Shown: piece after piece, positions 32,882-39,149 of the stretch
Position numbering within the stretch: the stretch's first letter is position 1
Layout: each line of letters starts with the position of its first letter
Source: Bacillota bacterium
Lineage (GTDB): Bacteria; Bacillota; Clostridia; Lachnospirales; Lachnospiraceae
NCBI GenBank assembly: GCA_023424995.1
Contig: JAFADH010000188.1
Location: 1 to 39,149, forward strand
DNA: 39,149 nt
Direction of reading: 5' to 3'
The notes under the pieces: generated by a model
The model's database searches: none
Told to the model about the DNA's origin: nothing
The model's input: the letters and a program-made list of their open reading frames with translations, nothing else
Program-made: the position numbers and the translations under genes

Positions 32882-33223
32882 TCACATACAGACAATTTCC
32901 TTGATATAAAACTCCTTGCCGCTTAGCAGCTCAAATTCAACACTTCCGCAGTCAGGGCAGGTGCTTCTGGCCTTAATGAGGTTAAAAATCCCCCGGCAGC
33001 TTTTACAGCGGCCGTTAGCCGGTATGATCTCAATCTCCAGCTGTGAATCCTCAAGGATAGTTCCTCCGACAGCAGCAGGATACAGCTTCCGCATATATTC
33101 CGGTATCATCGAAGAGAGCTCTCCGATCTGCAGAACCAGGGCTTGTATCTTTTCTACGGAATTCTCTTTTGCAACCAGTTCCACCTGGTTTATGATCTCT
33201 ATAATAACTCCAAGTTCGTGCAG
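32882..33223 (-). CDS. hypA: Hydrogenase/urease nickel incorporation protein HypA (CTG start)
   Basis: HypA delivers nickel for [NiFe]-hydrogenase (or urease) assembly together with HypB. The zinc site is Cys73-x2-Cys76 and Cys89-x2-Cys92 when counted from a CTG start at 33223. That start gives an N-terminus M-H-E-L, matching the invariant MHE of HypA, where His2 binds nickel, and a normal length of 113 residues. AAGGTGG lies about 6 nt before the CTG. The only upstream ATG (33253) has no ribosome site and would add ten residues that bury the nickel site. A GTG three codons upstream is also possible. Confidence 0.88.
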   Translation of the reverse strand: MHELGVIIEIINQVELVAKENSVEKIQALVLQIGELSSMIPEYMRKLYPAAVGGTILEDSQLEIEIIPANGRCKSCRGIFNLIKARSTCPDCGSVEFELLSGKEFYIKEIVCM

Positions 33224-33302
33224 GATAACCACCTTACGCTTTCCGCTTTGCATATCTGATTATATTTGAATGTACTCCGATATGTAAAATGGAGGATTTC
33301 AT

Positions 33303-33311
33303 ATTATACCA
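33303..33311 (-). promoter_or_regulatory. Extended -10 promoter before hypA
   Basis: Minus-strand TGGTATAAT gives a perfect -10 with an extended TG, about 80 nt before the hypA start. No good -35 is seen, which is tolerated by extended -10 promoters. It sits next to one arm of the inverted repeat at 33312-33484. Confidence 0.45.
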
Positions 33312-33484
33312 GTACAGGCTTGCATAAATTTCACATAAATAAATTTTACTTAATATCAGTTCTGATACTTGCACCGGACAAGTAGGAAAAAGGAAGTGCA
33401 GCGGTATCAGCACCAATTGACGACAATGCAGCACCGGCACAAATATCGGGAGCTGAATCAAGTGAAATCTATGCAAGTCTGTAC
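33312..33484. repeat. 173-bp element with 23-bp inverted ends
   Basis: The 23-bp end sequences at 33312-33334 and 33462-33484 are inverted copies with 21 of 23 matches. Inside is a second nested stem (CTGATAC and GCAC at 33362-33374, matched by GTGC and GTATCAG at 33396-33410). The element has no coding capacity and fills half of the oxidoreductase-hypA gap. It resembles a MITE-like or RNA-structural element; no clear target duplication is visible. Confidence 0.6.
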
Positions 33485-33570
33485 CGGCCGTAGTTCTGGC
33501 ACATTATTTATTTCTGATACACCGCTTCTGATAATGCCGGAACCGATCTTCTCAGGTATGATCTGCTTAT

Positions 33571-36279
33571 TCATTCATCCTTTGTGAATACATTAACTGC
33601 TTTTTTGATTGCGATCTTACCCTTTCTTTTTAATATCTGTTTGATGACCACAGGTTTCAGATCTTCAAATGCCACACCTTCCCCGTCATAGGTTCTAACC
33701 AGGGAGATAGCATCGAATTTGCACTTTGTCGTACAGGCACCGCAGCCTACGCATTGGAACTCGTTCACGACGGTGGCACCGCAGCCGAGGCACCGCTCGG
33801 TCTCCTTCTTCATCTGTTCCTCGGTAAATGTAATACGGGGATCCCGGAAGGAGAGTAATGCACGGATTTCCTTCGGATTATCTGCGGCAGGTGTATTCCG
33901 GCGCTTCACCCGCTGTCTCGGCAGACGGTCATAGCTCTCCAGAGCCAGGTTATCCTTATCAAGAGACTTGTATTCTCTGCGGTCACGTCCGATGATCAGG
34001 CTCTGGCCGGGCTGTACGTAACGGTGGATGGATATGGCGGCCTGCTTACCCGCAGCGATGGCATCGATGGCAAAGCGAGGAGAGGTATAGGCGTCTCCGC
34101 CGGCGAATACATCCGGTTCGCCGGTCTGGTAAGTAACCGGATCGGCTTTGATGGTCTTATTGGGGTTTATTTCAATCCTGCTGCCGTCCGGGAGATTGCC
34201 CCAGTCGATGGACTGACCGATGGAGAGAAGCACATGGTCTGCCTTTACCGTGAGGGTATCCTTTTCATCATAGACAGGGCGGAAGCGTCCGTTGCTGTCG
34301 AATACGGAGATGCATTTCATAAATTCCACTCCGGTGACCCTTCCCTCCGACGTAAGGATTTGTTTCGGTCCCCAGGAATTATGGATGCTGATTCCCTCAG
34401 CCCATGCTTCTTCAATTTCTTCCTCAAGTGCAGGCATCTGCTCCCGGGTCTCCAGACAATACATGGATACCTTGCCGGCGCCGACACGAATGGCGCTTCT
34501 TGCCACGTCGACAGCCACATTTCCGCCTCCGATGACGATAACATTGCCGGATAAGCGGATCTTGCGGCCTAGATTGACACTGCGTATAAAATCAACTCCG
34601 GAAATTACACCCTCGGCATCCTCACCGGTGATACCGGGCTTTCTTCCCGCCTGGGCACCGATTGCCAGATAGAAGGCTGCGTAGCCCTGCTCCCGCAAAG
34701 CTGCCAGCGTAATATCTTTGCCGACTTCAACACCTGTTATGAAGTCTACCCCCAGCTCCTTCAGAATATCGATTTCAGAGTGGACTACCTCCTTCTCCAA
34801 ACGGAAGGAGGGGATGCCCAACGTCAGCATACCGCCCAGGACATGCTCCTTCTCGAATACAGTTACCTTGTAGCCGTCCACGGACAGATAATATGCACAG
34901 GCAAGCCCGGCAGGACCGGCTCCGACGACTGCAATTTTCTTGTTATAATCATGACGCTTCTTCGGGATATAACGGAACTCCTGCTTCATATCCTGCTCCG
35001 CTATGAACTTTTTGATCTCATCAATGGCCAGGGGTTCATCGATATCACCTCTGGTACAGGCGGTTTCACATCGCCTCGGACAGATGCGCCCGCAGACTGC
35101 CGGAAAGGGATTTTCATGCTTGATTAATTCCAGGGCTTCCCTGTATCTGCCCTGGGATGCAAGCTTTATGTAACCTTGGATTGCAATATGTGCGGGACAT
35201 TCCGTCTTGCAGGGGCTGGTTCCCGTATCAGCCACATCCTGGCGGTTGGTCCGGTAATCCGGATTCCACCGCTCGGGACCCCATTCCATATCTCTTGGAG
35301 TTTCGATTTTCTTCACCGGAAGAGGCTTTAAGGTACATAATTTCTGTCCCATCTGAAGCGCATTCACCGGGCAGGTCTCGACACATTCCCCGCAGGCAAC
35401 GCATTTGTCCTTATCTACCTGGGATACATAATTGGAACGAACCATATCCACATTCTTAAACATGGAAGCGGTGCGCAGGGATAAACAGGAACAGCCGCAG
35501 CAGTTGCAGATGGCATGAGTCTTACGGCTACCGTCCAAATTCGGGATCTGATGCATCAGGCCGTTATCCTCCGCCTGCCGGATTATCTCGAAGGCTTCCT
35601 CTCTGGTAATCCGGCGGCCGCGGCCGGTGCGGATATAATATTCGGCAGCGTGCCCCATCTGGATACACATATCCTCCTTCAGATGACCGCAGCCTTCCCC
35701 CATGGCTTCTCTGGCGGTCCGGCAGGAGCAGTCGGATACGGTGAAGATATCATTCTCATTCAGATATCCGGAAACCTCTTCATAGGAAGCCCGTCTTGTC
35801 TCACCGTCGATGGCACGTTCTATGGGAATCACACGCATTAGTCCGACGCCTACGGGGAATGCACCTGTGGATTTTGGACCGCGTACCCTGCCGTAAGCCT
35901 CGAAGGCTCTGGCAATCTGGGGATACTTTGCGACATTCTCCTTGTTATTAACCATCATTTCCATGATGCCGGGCACCCAGGTATCATACCAGTAGGTATC
36001 TGCACCATCGATTTCATTTACGAAGCATACGCCGGCTTCTGCCAGCTCCCATAAGAGCCTTGAGGTCTCCTCCAGGGATTTGCCGCACCTGGGAGCCAGC
36101 TCGTCTGCGGTGTAATGCCTGCGGATCTCCATGCACATGGCCACATCCGCCATATCCCCGGTTACCACGGGTTCCAGAATCATATATTCCGGATCGGTGG
36201 GCTTAATCTCATTTTTTGAACCTCGTTTCTTCCTGCTGATGTGATTCGCCAGATCAAGTACCTTCTCATTCACTGCCAT
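33571..36279 (-). CDS. Multi-domain Fe-S/FAD oxidoreductase (GltD-like with ferredoxin modules)
   Basis: The roughly 902-residue protein has four parts. Residues 1-280 are an unassigned Cys-containing domain (DCSCR near 184, CNCCGCSC near 258-265). A ferredoxin motif CVACGECVETCP follows (about 293-304). Residues 355-820 are like the small subunit of glutamate synthase, with the Cys-rich CGRICPRRCETAC, the FAD motif VGAGPAG (about 452) and the NAD(P) motif GGGNVAVD (about 590). The C-terminus has further clusters in CLGCG and CVGCGACTTKCKF. Such flavoproteins move electrons between NAD(P)H and ferredoxin-like carriers. It lies between hypB and hypA, but no hydrogenase subunit is visible. The start is uncertain: ATGs at 36300, 36291 and 36279 are in frame; 36279 is preferred because GGGGAA precedes it. 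Confidence 0.85.
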   Translation of the reverse strand: MAVNEKVLDLANHISRKKRGSKNEIKPTDPEYMILEPVVTGDMADVAMCMEIRRHYTADELAPRCGKSLEETSRLLWELAEAGVCFVNEIDGADTYWYDTWVPGIMEMMVNNKENVAKYPQIARAFEAYGRVRGPKSTGAFPVGVGLMRVIPIERAIDGETRRASYEEVSGYLNENDIFTVSDCSCRTAREAMGEGCGHLKEDMCIQMGHAAEYYIRTGRGRRITREEAFEIIRQAEDNGLMHQIPNLDGSRKTHAICNCCGCSCLSLRTASMFKNVDMVRSNYVSQVDKDKCVACGECVETCPVNALQMGQKLCTLKPLPVKKIETPRDMEWGPERWNPDYRTNRQDVADTGTSPCKTECPAHIAIQGYIKLASQGRYREALELIKHENPFPAVCGRICPRRCETACTRGDIDEPLAIDEIKKFIAEQDMKQEFRYIPKKRHDYNKKIAVVGAGPAGLACAYYLSVDGYKVTVFEKEHVLGGMLTLGIPSFRLEKEVVHSEIDILKELGVDFITGVEVGKDITLAALREQGYAAFYLAIGAQAGRKPGITGEDAEGVISGVDFIRSVNLGRKIRLSGNVIVIGGGNVAVDVARSAIRVGAGKVSMYCLETREQMPALEEEIEEAWAEGISIHNSWGPKQILTSEGRVTGVEFMKCISVFDSNGRFRPVYDEKDTLTVKADHVLLSIGQSIDWGNLPDGSRIEINPNKTIKADPVTYQTGEPDVFAGGDAYTSPRFAIDAIAAGKQAAISIHRYVQPGQSLIIGRDRREYKSLDKDNLALESYDRLPRQRVKRRNTPAADNPKEIRALLSFRDPRITFTEEQMKKETERCLGCGATVVNEFQCVGCGACTTKCKFDAISLVRTYDGEGVAFEDLKPVVIKQILKRKGKIAIKKAVNVFTKDE

Positions 36280-36300
36280 ATCGTTCCCCATCCTTTTCAT

Positions 36301-36570
36301 AACTTATATTAACATAACTGAAATAATGTTCTGATAATCGAGAGGCATGGTGCTCAAAAACAGCATCTTTAATCAGAAGTGCAATACAACTTCTGATAAC
36401 TTATATTATCGGAACTGAGATAATGTCCTGATAATTGAGAGGCATGGTGCTCAAAACAGACCTTCTATCAGAAGTAAAATACACTTCTGATAGCTTATAT
36501 TATCGGAACTGAAATAATGTCCCGATAATCGAGAGGCACGGTGCTCAAAACAGTACCTTTTATCAGACAA
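36301..36570. repeat. Three tandem units of 94-97 bp upstream of the oxidoreductase gene
   Basis: Units begin at 36301, 36398 and 36492 with the block CTTATATTA, followed by GATAAT-containing arms and a conserved GAGAGGCA-x-GGTGCTC core. Units 1 and 2 each end in a perfect 8-bp hairpin (ATCAGAAG...CTTCTGAT); the third is truncated after ATCAGA. The spacing is about twice that of a CRISPR unit and spacers are not unique, so CRISPR is excluded. It forms most of the hypB-oxidoreductase gap (363 nt). Confidence 0.75.
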
Positions 36571-36642
36571 TAAGTTGTATATATGGTATATTTAACGTAT
36601 ATCTCAAAGCATTGGCGGCTATCGGTACTCCGGTATCATGTT

Positions 36643-37314
36643 TTAATTTCCGTTCCATAATCCGGCTTCCGTATGGAGCCAGTCTGCGAACTCCTCAATA
36701 CCTTCTCCGGTTTTTGCGCAGACGGGTATTACTTTGATATTCGGATTTAATTTTCTGGCCCGTTCGGTACATGCTTCCACACTAAAATCAAAATAAGGAA
36801 GTACATCAAGCTTATTGATCAGCAACAGGTCGGCAACGGTGAACATCAGAGGGTACTTCAGCGGCTTATCATCTCCCTCAGGAACACTGAGTATCATGGC
36901 ATTCTTTGAAGAACCGGTATCGAATTCTGCGGGGCATACCAGATTGCCTACATTTTCAAGGATTACAAGATCAATATCCTCCGTTCCCAGGCCCTCCAGA
37001 CCCTGTCTGGTCATATGGGCATCCAAATGGCACATGCCGCCGGTATGTAATTGAATTACCTTCACGCCCGTATCTGAGATTGTTCTGGCATCCACATCGG
37101 AATCAATATCTGCTTCCATAATGCCGATCCGCAGTTTATCCTTAAGAAGACGTATGGTTCTTACAAGCGTGGTGGTCTTGCCGGAACCCGGTGCCGACAT
37201 CAGGTTCAAAAGAAAGGTTTTCTCCTTCCTTAAATCCTCCCGAAGAAGATCTGCCTGCCGGTCATTATTGGCGAATACACTTTGTTTAATATCAAGAATC
37301 CGAAACTGGTTCAT
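36643..37314 (-). CDS. hypB: Hydrogenase nickel incorporation GTPase HypB
   Basis: The 223-residue G3E GTPase inserts nickel into [NiFe]-hydrogenase with HypA. Walker A is SAPGSGKTTT (about 40-49). The metal site of the G domain is Cys95-His96 in GGMCHLDAH, and NKLD is the guanine-specificity motif. It lacks the N-terminal Cys motif and the His-rich stretch that some HypB proteins carry for nickel storage. The ATG at 37314 follows GGGAGG by 6 nt; the ATG at 37332 overlaps a palindromic operator and is less likely. It leads the minus-strand hypB-oxidoreductase-hypA series. Confidence 0.93.
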   Translation of the reverse strand: MNQFRILDIKQSVFANNDRQADLLREDLRKEKTFLLNLMSAPGSGKTTTLVRTIRLLKDKLRIGIMEADIDSDVDARTISDTGVKVIQLHTGGMCHLDAHMTRQGLEGLGTEDIDLVILENVGNLVCPAEFDTGSSKNAMILSVPEGDDKPLKYPLMFTVADLLLINKLDVLPYFDFSVEACTERARKLNPNIKVIPVCAKTGEGIEEFADWLHTEAGLWNGN

Positions 37315-37332
37315 GAGGTGCCTCCCATACAT

Positions 37333-37349
37333 CTCTGGTCATACCAGAG
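37333..37349. promoter_or_regulatory. GntR/FadR-type operator before hypB
   Basis: CTCTGGT-CAT-ACCAGAG is a perfect 7-3-7 palindrome containing the FadR-subfamily pattern TGGT-N3-ACCA. It lies just downstream of the predicted hypB start of transcription, a position suited to repression. It shares TGGTCATACCA with the site before the regulator gene. Confidence 0.7.
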
Positions 37350-37362
37350 ACCTTATGACAAA

Positions 37363-37392
37363 ATATTAACACAATTCGGTAAAAATAGTCAA
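37363..37392 (-). promoter_or_regulatory. Promoter of hypB
   Basis: On the minus strand TTGACT and TAATAT are spaced by 18 nt, with the start expected near 37355. The operator at 37333-37349 follows directly. Confidence 0.5.
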
Positions 37393-37444
37393 TCTATTGC
37401 AGTGTACTTCTATACAAAATAGGTATAAATACCTTATATTTTTC

Positions 37445-37473
37445 TTGAATAATAGCATACTGTGGAATATAAT
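37445..37473 (+). promoter_or_regulatory. Promoter of the GntR regulator gene
   Basis: TTGAAT and a perfect TATAAT are separated by 17 nt. Transcription would start near 37480, so the second operator at 37486-37498 lies at about +6 to +18. Confidence 0.65.
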
Positions 37474-37485
37474 TAATCTTGGTAC

Positions 37486-37498
37486 GTGGTCATACCAC
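37486..37498. promoter_or_regulatory. GntR/FadR-type operator before the regulator gene
   Basis: GTGGT-CAT-ACCAC is a perfect palindrome with the same TGGTCATACCA core as the hypB site. Its position just after the promoter suggests autoregulation. Confidence 0.7.
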
Positions 37499-37525
37499 AG
37501 TCAGTAGTAGAAGGAGTAATAATTC

Positions 37526-38230
37526 ATGGAGTTTAAAAAGTTACATGCACCGTCCTTAAAAGATTTATTCATAAAAGAAATGGAGACATTGATTTTATCA
37601 GGAAAACTGGTAATCGGGGAAAGGCTTCCTCCGGAACGAGAGCTTGCCAAATCCATGCAGGTCAGCCGGGCAGTAGTAAATGCCGGTATCACAGACTTAT
37701 CCAGAAAAGGATTTCTTACCATCAAGCCCCGCATCGGAACCTTCGTAGCGGATTACCGCCGCAACGGTACCATGGAAACCCTGATGTCAATTATGAATTA
37801 TAACGGCGGGAGATTAAGGGATGAGGAGATACGCTCCATCCTGGAGCTGCGCATAGCATTGGACACTCTGGCAGTGGAGCTTTTGATACCGAAGATTACA
37901 GATCAGGAAGCAGCCGTATTGAAGGGCTATGTGCTTAAGATGGGAGAAGCCAAATCACCGGCAGCAGCTTCCGAATATGCCTTTCTGTTCCAGCATGAAC
38001 TGGCCTGCCTGTCGGGTAATACCTTGTTACCTCTGATTTTCTCATCCTTTAAGTCACCAATTACAACATTATGGGAGAGATTCTACCAGTTGTACGGATT
38101 GGAAGCCTTATACAATAATACAGCTGTCTTATGCGGTTACATCGAGCGGAGGGATGTGAAGAAGGCTGTAGAATGGATCAATAAATCCATCGATGATACG
38201 ATTAAGGGGAATCGGCAGATTTATTATTAA
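37526..38230 (+). CDS. GntR/FadR-family transcriptional regulator
   Basis: The 234-residue protein has an N-terminal winged helix (about 10-75, including GERLPPERELAKSMQVSRAVVNAGITDLSRKG) and a helical C-terminal effector domain of FadR/FCD type (about 95-225). Such regulators bind TGGT-N3-ACCA-like palindromes and respond to organic acids or acyl-CoA. The gene is divergent from hypB, and matching operators lie before both genes. It is the likely repressor of both. The effector is unknown. AGAAGGAG precedes the ATG. Confidence 0.9.
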   Translation: MEFKKLHAPSLKDLFIKEMETLILSGKLVIGERLPPERELAKSMQVSRAVVNAGITDLSRKGFLTIKPRIGTFVADYRRNGTMETLMSIMNYNGGRLRDEEIRSILELRIALDTLAVELLIPKITDQEAAVLKGYVLKMGEAKSPAAASEYAFLFQHELACLSGNTLLPLIFSSFKSPITTLWERFYQLYGLEALYNNTAVLCGYIERRDVKKAVEWINKSIDDTIKGNRQIYY

Positions 38231-38268
38231 TACTGGGGTGTATCATTTATAAATATATTTTTCAGAGA

Positions 38269-38367
38269 ATGGATAGCAATCATTATATGGAAAGGATGTA
38301 CATAGGAGGTACTTTGAAAAGAATTTTAAGAAAAAATTCAAAAGGAGCATACAGCAGTACCGGTTAA
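38269..38367 (+). CDS. Possible small ORF (17-32 residues)
   Basis: An open frame of 33 codons starts with ATG at 38269. An internal TTG at 38314 has a perfect AGGAGG 4 nt before it and would give a 17-residue basic peptide starting MKRILRKNSKG. Its stop codon overlaps the first arm of the hairpin at 38367-38403, an arrangement known from leader peptides and attenuators. No similarity is recognised. Confidence 0.3.
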   Translation: MDSNHYMERMYIGGTLKRILRKNSKGAYSSTG

Positions 38368-38410
38368 AAGCCGCAAGTCTTGATTATCAGGACCTGTGGC
38401 TTTAATTCTT
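38367..38410 (+). terminator. Hairpin, probable terminator
   Basis: The 13-nt arms at 38367-38379 and 38391-38403 pair with one mismatch and one G-U, followed by AATTCTT. It probably ends the regulator transcript, including the small ORF. Confidence 0.55.
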
Positions 38411-38496
38411 ATCCGTTTGAATTATATCATTACCTATGATTTGATTTCTGTAAGTATGAACTTTTCTCTCTTTATAGTATCCGTTACTCTGTGTCG

Positions 38497-38535
38497 CGAT
38501 TTTGGAAACGTATCCCCATTACGCTCCTAAAATCG
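38497..38535. repeat. Imperfect inverted repeat in the spacer before blaI
   Basis: The 15-nt arms at 38497-38511 and 38521-38535 match in 12 positions and start with CGATTTT. Another small pair, GCTCC/GGAGC, follows. The 38231-38707 gap (477 nt) thus contains a small ORF, a terminator, this hairpin and the blaI control region. The hairpin may mark a junction of acquired DNA. Confidence 0.35.
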
Positions 38536-38641
38536 CTCCTTGCCTCCCGCAAATTGGAGCGGTCAGATGGGCATGAGCATTATTAAAACACGCTCCAGGG
38601 CGGTTTTTCTATGTATGGTATCTGCAAAACCTAAATTTTTA

Positions 38642-38670
38642 TTGACAGATACAGACTATTATGATAGTCT
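38642..38670 (+). promoter_or_regulatory. Promoter of blaI-like gene
   Basis: A perfect TTGACA lies 17 nt before TAGTCT, which is poor but has an extended TGA. The -10 overlaps the first BlaI operator, consistent with autorepression. Confidence 0.45.
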
Positions 38671-38694
38671 GTAGACATAAACTATTACAATAGT
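38652..38694. promoter_or_regulatory. Two BlaI/MecI-type operators
   Basis: The palindrome at 38652-38671 has 8-bp arms (CAGACTAT/ATAGTCTG) around TATG. The second, at 38681-38694, repeats the ACTAT-N4-ATAGT core. Paired dyads before the regulator gene are typical for BlaI/MecI systems. Confidence 0.7.
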
Positions 38695-38707
38695 CTGAGG
38701 TGACAAC

Positions 38708-39088
38708 ATGAAAAAGATAAAGCTGTTCGAGGGAGAAATCAAGCTAATGGAGCTTCTGTGGGAACATGAAGGCGAAAGTGCAAAGCAGTTGTCGCTGTTA
38801 GCGGCTGAAAGAATCGGCTGGAATAAAAACACGACCTACACAGTCATAAAGAAACTGATTGATAAGGGTGCGATAAAGCGCACCGAACCCGGTTTCCTCT
38901 GCCACAGCCTGATCGGCCGGGAGGAAGCGGGACGGGAGGAAGCCAAAGAAGTGCTCCGCTCATTTTTCGGCGGGTCGGTCAAAGCCCTTTTTTCTTCTTT
39001 TATGTCCGACGGGACGCTGTCTGAACAAGAGGCCGGCGAGCTGCGAAAGCTGATTGATGAACATGGAGGAAGGGATGATGGGTTATGA
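38708..39088 (+). CDS. BlaI/MecI/CopY-family repressor
   Basis: The 126-residue winged-helix repressor has the family pattern LMELLWEHEGESAKQLS and NKNTTYTVIKKLIDKGAIKR (about 10-58), followed by a dimerisation and cleavage region. GAGGTG precedes the ATG. Its stop TGA overlaps the ATG of the following M56 gene (ATGA), so the pair is co-translated, as in blaI-blaR1 systems. The target, if any, lies outside the window. Confidence 0.92.
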   Translation: MKKIKLFEGEIKLMELLWEHEGESAKQLSLLAAERIGWNKNTTYTVIKKLIDKGAIKRTEPGFLCHSLIGREEAGREEAKEVLRSFFGGSVKALFSSFMSDGTLSEQEAGELRKLIDEHGGRDDGL

Positions 39089-39149
39089 TGGATAATGTCT
39101 TTTACTTTATTCTGAATATGAGCCTTGCGTCCGGCTTTGTGATTGCCGC
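39085..39149 (+). CDS. BlaR1/M56-family sensor peptidase, 5' end only
   Basis: Only about 21 codons are in the window (MMDNVFYFILNMSLASGFVIA), a hydrophobic first membrane segment expected for M56 sensor peptidases. It overlaps the end of the repressor gene. The second ATG at 39088 could be the true start. The call depends on the operon partner. Confidence 0.6.
   Translation, partial: MMDNVFYFILNMSLASGFVIA

Noticed and set aside
36301..36570. Repeats considered as a CRISPR array
   Set aside because: The units are 94-97 bp, nearly identical along their whole length, without unique spacers, and no cas genes are near.

Overview
The window looks like a chromosomal segment of an anaerobic, low-to-mid GC Firmicute, most probably a Lachnospiraceae-type Clostridium. 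The reasons are clostridial-style extended -10 promoters, strong AGGAGG ribosome sites, frequent TTG/ATG starts, a type-2 (Firmicutes) galT, a Rex-like operator, and house-keeping genes (uvrBA, pepF, thpR, aroK) close to family norms. No rRNA, tRNA, CRISPR array or complete insertion sequence was seen. The species assignment is inference.

Layout. (1) 86-2594, minus: a luxE-luxC type fatty-acid reductase pair without luciferase genes. (2) 2976-8520, plus: a type-II NADH dehydrogenase fused to a DoxX-like membrane domain, a long-chain polyprenyl diphosphate synthase, a two-repeat PplA-like flavolipoprotein and an ApbE/FmnB flavin transferase. Together these look like a compact flavin-based extracellular electron transfer (EET) locus, preceded by a near-perfect Rex box. 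(3) 8681-14353: an Lrp regulator, an ArsR-type regulator with a large unassigned C-terminal domain, and the Leloir operon galK-galE-galT with a clear terminator. (4) 14478-21240: single-gene units (Rpn/PD-(D/E)XK nuclease, secreted M14 carboxypeptidase, shikimate kinase, free Met-sulfoxide reductase, ComEC-like hydrolase plus DUF3006, thpR, YaiI). (5) 21351-26955: uvrB-uvrA-HD nucleotidase behind a LexA-like box. (6) 27101-30629: a secreted protein of unknown function, an M3 oligopeptidase and an ORF remnant.

(7) 30778-37314, minus: isochorismatase-like hydrolase, a membrane protein, hypA, a 902-residue Fe-S/FAD oxidoreductase of GltD type, and hypB. The gaps between these genes hold four different families of short repeats or palindromes. 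hypA appears to start at a CTG codon. (8) 37333-38230: a FadR-type GntR regulator divergent from hypB; matching TGGTCATACCA palindromes lie just downstream of both divergent promoters, which suggests coupled regulation. (9) 38231-39149: a hairpin-rich spacer leading to a BlaI/MecI regulator with two operators and the first codons of a BlaR1/M56 gene, possibly the edge of an accessory element.

How it fits together (inference): the EET-like genes would pass electrons from NADH via a membrane quinone to a surface flavoprotein when NADH is high. The hyp genes point to nickel-enzyme (hydrogenase) maturation, but no hydrogenase subunit is visible. The gal genes feed galactose into glycolysis.
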